From: Acinetobacter sp. ANC 3903 | GTDB taxonomy: Bacteria; Pseudomonadota; Gammaproteobacteria; Pseudomonadales; Moraxellaceae | Direction of reading: 5' to 3' | DNA: 64,000 nt | Assembly: GCF_002135315.1 (NCBI RefSeq) | Contig: NZ_NEGA01000005.1 | Location: 124,001 to 188,000 of the forward strand | In this document: positions 60,186 through 64,000 of the stretch, piece after piece | Numbering within the stretch: position 1 is the first letter of the stretch | Layout of the letters: the number at the start of each line of letters is the position of its first letter | The notes under the pieces: generated by a model | Databases searched by the model: none | Told to the model about the DNA's origin: nothing | The model's input: only the letters and a program-made list of their open reading frames with translations | Made by a program: the position numbers and the translations under genes

Positions 60186-62130
60186 GTGAGTCTCCTTGCT
60201 GAACTTGAGCCGGCGTAGCAGGTGAAGCTAGCGTTTTATTTTCATCCACATTGGCCACCACCAGTTTGCTCATCATGCCCGATGACATGTGATACAGCAG
60301 ATGACAATGAATTGCCCATTCTCCCAATTCATCAGCGGTCAGTAAGGCCGTTACCGTTTTACCCGGTGGCACAATCAGGGTGTGTTTATTTGGCAAATCT
60401 TGGCTACTTTGACCATTTTCCAGCTGCATAAACATGCCATGCAGATGCATCGGATGCGCCATCATACTGTCATTGATAAATTTCAGGCGGATCCGTTCGC
60501 CATATTTCACCTGTAACGGTTCAACTTCGGTAAATTTCTTACCATTGATGGTCCAGATATAACGCGCCATGTTGCCCCCCAAACGCACTTCCAGCTCTCT
60601 CTCTGCCGGACGGGTATCGGGCTGTGGAGTGAGTGATTTCAAGTCGCTATATTGCAGTGCTTTATGCCCTGTGGGTGTGGATGCATTGGCCCAGCCATAA
60701 ACCACGGCTATCTTATCATCTGAAGATAGTTGTTCTGTACGATGCGTTGTATGGCTTTGCTCGTGCTGCTGATCAGACTCAGGTTTTGCTGGCTGTGGCA
60801 TAGTGTGTTGTTGAGTCGCATGTTGCGAATGGTCGTGCATGGCCGCATGACTCATTTGAGTATGCTCCATGGTCTGATGATTCATTGCAGCCATATCATG
60901 TGGCATGGATGAATGATTCATGGTTGTTGAATCATGTTGCATCGATGAATGATCCATCATTTGATGCTTCATTGAACCGGCACTGCTTTGATTTGTACTA
61001 CTCTGACCATCATCCATCTGAGCATGGTTCGCATGATCATTCGATGCAGAACCATGCCCCATGTCTTCCATGGTCAGCAATGCTCGTGGACGCGATTGTG
61101 GCATCACAATCCCATGCGGCATTGCAGTGAGTTCATTGTGCAATGAAGCAATCGCAAAACCGCTACGGTCAATCGACTCAGCTTCAATTTGATAATGATT
61201 GGCTTTCGGCTCAACAATCACGTCATAAGTTTCTGCATTGCCAATGCGAAACTCATCTACAGGAACCGGTTGCACCGGCTGGCCATCGGCGCTCACCACA
61301 GTCATCTTCAAGTCTGGAATACGCACATCATAAAAGGTCATGGCTGAAGCATTGATAAAACGTAAACGGACTTTTTCATTCGGCTTAAACATGCCGGTCC
61401 AGTTTTGTTCAGGCGTTTTGCCATTGATCAGGAAGGTATAACCGGTGACATCGGACAAATCGGTCTTCAGCATGCGCATCTGGTTCCACATGGCACGATC
61501 TTGCCAGGTATTTTTTAAACCATCACGCTTGACCTGCTTCAACACGTCAGCCACAGTTTCACGCCGGTTTTGATAATACTCTGCGGACTTTTTCAGATTC
61601 TTTAAAATCTGTGCACTGCCCGATTGATGAAAATCGGACAGCATCACCACATAATCACGATCAGCCTGTTCATGCGCTGCTAGCGGCTTTTTTCCTTTGG
61701 GGTAAATCACCAAGGCACCATACAGTCCATCCTGTTCTTGACCTTTGGAATGGGCGTGATACCAGTAGGTGCCGTTTTGCCGTACCTTGAAACGATAGAC
61801 AAAATCAGCTTGCGGTTTAATCCCTTTAAACTGGTTAAAACCCGGCACCCCATCCATCAGTCCAGGCAGTAACAGACCATGCCAATGAATGGCAGAATCC
61901 TGATTTTTCAGGTTGTTATGCACATGAATCACGGCATCATCCCCTTCTTCAAATTCCAGAAGAGGCGCAGGAAATTGACCGTTTACGGTAATCCGTTTTA
62001 AGGACTTTCCGGTGATATTCACGCTCTGTTCATCAATGTTGAGATGATATTCTTTAACCGCGGCAAACGCCCACGACGATGACACTAAACACACCCCAAT
62101 CACGAGGCTTTGAGTTAATTGTATAGACAT
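60172..62130 (-). CDS. copA: multicopper oxidase CopA
   Basis: Periplasmic copper oxidase, 652 aa. Signal peptide (about 1-23) then three cupredoxin domains. Copper ligands: HWHGLLLPGLMDGVP, WYHAHSKGQEQDGLYG, HPMHLHGMF and HCHLLYHMSSGM. Between domains 2 and 3 (about 375-480) a His/Met-rich insert (repeated MDHSSM, MNHSSM, HTQMSH-like units) likely binds extra Cu(I). Paired with CopB. Confidence 0.95.
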   Translation of the reverse strand: MSIQLTQSLVIGVCLVSSSWAFAAVKEYHLNIDEQSVNITGKSLKRITVNGQFPAPLLEFEEGDDAVIHVHNNLKNQDSAIHWHGLLLPGLMDGVPGFNQFKGIKPQADFVYRFKVRQNGTYWYHAHSKGQEQDGLYGALVIYPKGKKPLAAHEQADRDYVVMLSDFHQSGSAQILKNLKKSAEYYQNRRETVADVLKQVKRDGLKNTWQDRAMWNQMRMLKTDLSDVTGYTFLINGKTPEQNWTGMFKPNEKVRLRFINASAMTFYDVRIPDLKMTVVSADGQPVQPVPVDEFRIGNAETYDVIVEPKANHYQIEAESIDRSGFAIASLHNELTAMPHGIVMPQSRPRALLTMEDMGHGSASNDHANHAQMDDGQSSTNQSSAGSMKHQMMDHSSMQHDSTTMNHSSMPHDMAAMNHQTMEHTQMSHAAMHDHSQHATQQHTMPQPAKPESDQQHEQSHTTHRTEQLSSDDKIAVVYGWANASTPTGHKALQYSDLKSLTPQPDTRPAERELEVRLGGNMARYIWTINGKKFTEVEPLQVKYGERIRLKFINDSMMAHPMHLHGMFMQLENGQSSQDLPNKHTLIVPPGKTVTALLTADELGEWAIHCHLLYHMSSGMMSKLVVANVDENKTLASPATPAQVQQGDSHAHH

Positions 62131-62175
62131 GACTGAACCTATAATTTAAAAATAAAAAGTTTTTTTAAATCACGG

Positions 62176-62631
62176 TCAAGCTTTTGGGGGACGTAAAATC
62201 TGCTGCCAGAAACCGCTTAAATGCTGGGCGGAATAAGCAAAATTCAGCTGTGGATGTTCTTGAATGGCTTGTACCTGCACTAGAGGATGCGCTTGAGAAT
62301 CCAACCAGAGACTGAGACTCTGGCAATGCAACTGCAGGCAATCATTACAGCTGAAATGCTGCTGTTGATCGCTCATGCCCTGATGACAATCCAGATCATG
62401 GGACACGTTTACTTGTGCGGCAGGATGATGCTGCATGTGTGGTTGAGTTTTGACTGAATCATGGCAACCTGACATGGTCGTCATGGGCATTTTACCTTCA
62501 TGTTGAATCGTCAATTTACTCATCATTTGCTGATGCATCGGCTGTTCGGATGCCAAAGCAGCATTACTCCACCCGATGGCAAAAACCATCAGGAACACAA
62601 ACCAAGCCTGTTTGCGTAATGAAGTGAGCAC
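62176..62631 (-). CDS. secreted His/Met/Cys-rich protein of the copper operon
   Basis: 151 aa with a Sec signal (about 1-28, cleaved after NAALA) and potential metal ligands throughout: MHQQMMSK, MSGCHD, HMQHHP, CHQGM, CNDCLQLHC, ending RPPKA. It starts with GTG and is the first gene of the operon. The short cysteine motif and the C-terminal PP-K end resemble the DUF2946 group; I am not sure of that. Probably a periplasmic copper-binding protein, by inference from location and composition. Confidence 0.75.
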   Translation of the reverse strand: MLTSLRKQAWFVFLMVFAIGWSNAALASEQPMHQQMMSKLTIQHEGKMPMTTMSGCHDSVKTQPHMQHHPAAQVNVSHDLDCHQGMSDQQQHFSCNDCLQLHCQSLSLWLDSQAHPLVQVQAIQEHPQLNFAYSAQHLSGFWQQILRPPKA

Positions 62632-62857
62632 AATATTGTCCTTAGCCTATACACAATAAAAGATAAATCATGTTCTTTTGATTTTAGTCTAACAGCATAA
62701 CCAAGATATAAGTTATACACAATTTTTAAATTTATGCTAAACAGTGTCAAGTCCGATTGAATAATGCCAACTTAAACAATAAAGTTATTTTTTAAACAGT
62801 GTTATTTTTAAGCATAGATGAATAAAGCATCATATTTTTTAATAGCTTAACAAGCTA
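62632..62857. other. copper operon upstream region
   Basis: AT-rich DNA that should carry the operon promoter; I see no clear copper-regulator palindrome. It includes one consensus DnaA box, TTATACACA (62713-62721), in the same orientation as the array 220 bases to the right. Confidence 0.4.
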
Positions 62858-62883
62858 AAAAAGGACTCATTTGAGTCCTTTTT
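62858..62883 (-). terminator. terminator after rpe and the DnaA-box array
   Basis: AAAAAGGACTCA, loop TT, TGAGTCCTTTTT: 12-base perfect arms, about 140 bases past the rpe stop. Confidence 0.8.
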
Positions 62884-62942
62884 ATACATTTAATGTCTAA
62901 TTATTAAACTATTGATCTATAATTGTTTATAAACTAATCAAG

Positions 62943-63002
62943 TTATCCATACAGTTATCTACACAGATATCCATATGGTTATCCATAAAGTTATCCACAA
63001 CT
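62943..63002 (+). repeat. array of five DnaA boxes at an exact 12-base period
   Basis: Nine-base boxes start at 62943 (TTATCCATA), 62955 (TTATCTACA), 62967 (ATATCCATA), 62979 (TTATCCATA) and 62991 (TTATCCACA). All point the same way, each exactly 12 bases apart; the last is a perfect DnaA box. DNA to the left (62884-62942) is nearly all A and T. It lies between the rpe stop and its terminator. No oriC genes (dnaA, dnaN, rpmH, gyrB) are nearby. Confidence 0.85.
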
Positions 63003-63025
63003 TAGCAATAATTAATTGTAGATTA

Positions 63026-63712
63026 TTAGAGATTAACTGAAGTTACTTTTGCCAGTTCTGAACGCATTTCATCAATCACAGCTTGATAATCCGGTTTGCC
63101 AAAAATAGCCGAACCGGCAACAAACATATCGGCACCCGCTTCGGCAATTTCACGAATGTTGCTTGGGGTCACCCCACCATCAACTTCTAAACGGATGTCA
63201 CGGCCAGAGGCATCAATAATTTTGCGTGCCTGACGCAGTTTATCCAACGTCATGGGAATAAATTTTTGACCGCCAAAGCCCGGGTTCACACTCATCAACA
63301 AAATTTGATCGACTTTGTCCAGCACATAGTCCAGATAATGCAATGGCGTGGCCGGATTAAACACTAGACCCGCTTTGGCACCGCCCGATTTAATCAGCTG
63401 TAAAGAACGGTCAATATGCTGAGTCGCTTCTGGGTGAAAAGTAATAATGTCAGCACCGGCTTCCAGAAAATCACCAATCATGCGGTCTACCGGTGACACC
63501 ATAAGATGCACATCAATCGGTGCCTGAATACCATATTTTTTTAATGCCTTACATACTCCAGCACCAAAAGTCAGGTTAGGCACATAATGGTTATCCATCA
63601 CATCAAAATGTACAACATCTGCACCTGCAGCAAGCACATTTTCAACTTCTTCACCCAAGCGGGCAAAATCGGCAGATAAAATGGAAGGTGCAATTAAATA
63701 TGGCTTGGACAT
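63026..63712 (-). CDS. rpe: ribulose-phosphate 3-epimerase
   Basis: Pentose phosphate pathway, Ru5P to Xu5P. 228 aa TIM barrel: [60 protein letters not shown] and [11 protein letters not shown] with the metal and catalytic residues. Followed by the DnaA-box array. Confidence 0.97.
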   Translation of the reverse strand: MSKPYLIAPSILSADFARLGEEVENVLAAGADVVHFDVMDNHYVPNLTFGAGVCKALKKYGIQAPIDVHLMVSPVDRMIGDFLEAGADIITFHPEATQHIDRSLQLIKSGGAKAGLVFNPATPLHYLDYVLDKVDQILLMSVNPGFGGQKFIPMTLDKLRQARKIIDASGRDIRLEVDGGVTPSNIREIAEAGADMFVAGSAIFGKPDYQAVIDEMRSELAKVTSVNL

Positions 63713-63820
63713 GGGAGAACCTGGCTATGCATTTGAATTGATTTTTCACATTATAACAAATTGCATCTCACTGCTGTGACCCAATCCAAGTTATTCGCCC
63801 ACTCAATCACTGACACCAGC

Positions 63821-63858
63821 AAAAAAATAAGGAGCTTTGATGCTCCCTATTTTTTGAT
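63821..63858 (-). terminator. terminator of the fghA gene
   Basis: On the minus strand GGAGC-ATCAAA-GCTCC then TTATTTTTTT. Confidence 0.75.
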
Positions 63859-63881
63859 AAAACCTGATGCTCGATAAAACT

Positions 63882-64000
63882 TTATGCTTCAAGTTGTACG
63901 GCATGGAATTGCAGATGGTCATCCATAAAGGTCTGAATAAAATAATACCCGTGGTCATAGCCAACGTGTTCACGCAAGGTCAGTGACTGTCCTGCCTCGG
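63882..64000 (-). CDS. fghA: S-formylglutathione hydrolase (partial, C-terminal 39 residues)
   Basis: The minus strand from the right edge reads [18 protein letters not shown] then [10 protein letters not shown] and stops at 63882. The YDHGYYFI end holds the catalytic histidine of esterase-D type hydrolases. They split S-formylglutathione in glutathione-dependent formaldehyde detoxification. The rest lies beyond the window. Confidence 0.85.
   Translation of the reverse strand, partial: EAGQSLTLREHVGYDHGYYFIQTFMDDHLQFHAVQLEA

Noticed and set aside
62943..63002. Array read as the chromosomal origin oriC
   Set aside because: No dnaA, dnaN, rpmH, rnpA or gyrB nearby; the boxes are better called a non-oriC DnaA cluster until tested.
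62943..63002. Array read as a CRISPR
   Set aside because: Period of 12 bases with no spacers and no cas genes.

Overview
This window looks like chromosomal DNA of an Acinetobacter (Moraxellaceae, Gammaproteobacteria). The basis is the gene content and order: a nuo operon with fused nuoCD, BfmRS next to a class Ia nrdAB, a bioH-A-F-C-D cluster, smc-zipA-ligA, and rpe followed by S-formylglutathione hydrolase. Base composition is moderate to low in G+C, with AT-rich intergenic DNA. I cannot name the species from the sequence alone.

Layout. 1-10990 (minus strand): NADH dehydrogenase I genes nuoA to nuoL; the left edge cuts nuoL. 11562-14366: a 118-aa protein of unknown function and the BfmS/BfmR two-component system. 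14367-19459: nrdA, a 43-aa membrane peptide and nrdB, behind a control region with a DnaA box and a pair of NrdR-like boxes. 19566-23492: an accessory stretch with a broken Shedu-type defence gene, two proteins sharing an N-terminal domain but carrying different membrane domains (DUF805 and TM2), a dispersed repeat and a Kbp-like BON-LysM protein. 23674-26734 (minus): acpP, fabG, fabD, rpmF and yceD. 26832-29220: epmC, a yciO-type gene, a small unknown and a GNAT enzyme. 29657-32276: scpA-scpB-rluB. 32351-37037 (minus): a biotin cluster bioH-A-F-C-D (bioB is elsewhere). 37185-40247: periplasmic peroxiredoxin, an FtnA-type ferritin and an extended SDR. 40303-47565 (minus): ligA, zipA, smc and a FadR-type regulator. 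47930-49453: a TauE/SafE transporter and gene fragments. 49454-54792: birA, coaX, two related serine hydrolases, ffh and ypjD. 54987-56152: a low-G+C TetR-HPP insert. 56506-59034: dusC, a NERD protein, ogt and the guanidinium exporter gdx behind a guanidine-II-like riboswitch. 59271-62631: a copper resistance operon. 62943-63712: five DnaA boxes at an exact 12-bp period, then rpe. The right edge cuts fghA.

How the genes work together. Most of the window is housekeeping: respiration, dNTP supply, fatty acid and biotin synthesis, chromosome condensation and segregation, division and SRP targeting. Two links stand out. The biotin cluster, the monofunctional biotin ligase BirA and the fatty acid genes (BioC/BioH borrow acyl-ACP chemistry) are all present. 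DnaA-box motifs occur both upstream of nrdA and downstream of rpe, which may tie replication initiation to these loci.

Best leads for follow-up: the 12-bp phased DnaA-box array (62943-63002), the Shedu pseudogene disrupted at a pentanucleotide repeat (19566-20421), the riboswitch with a hairpin-containing linker (59058-59132), the domain-shuffled paralogues (20579-21926), the unannotated 43-aa membrane peptide (17902-18033) and the two copies of a structured dispersed repeat.
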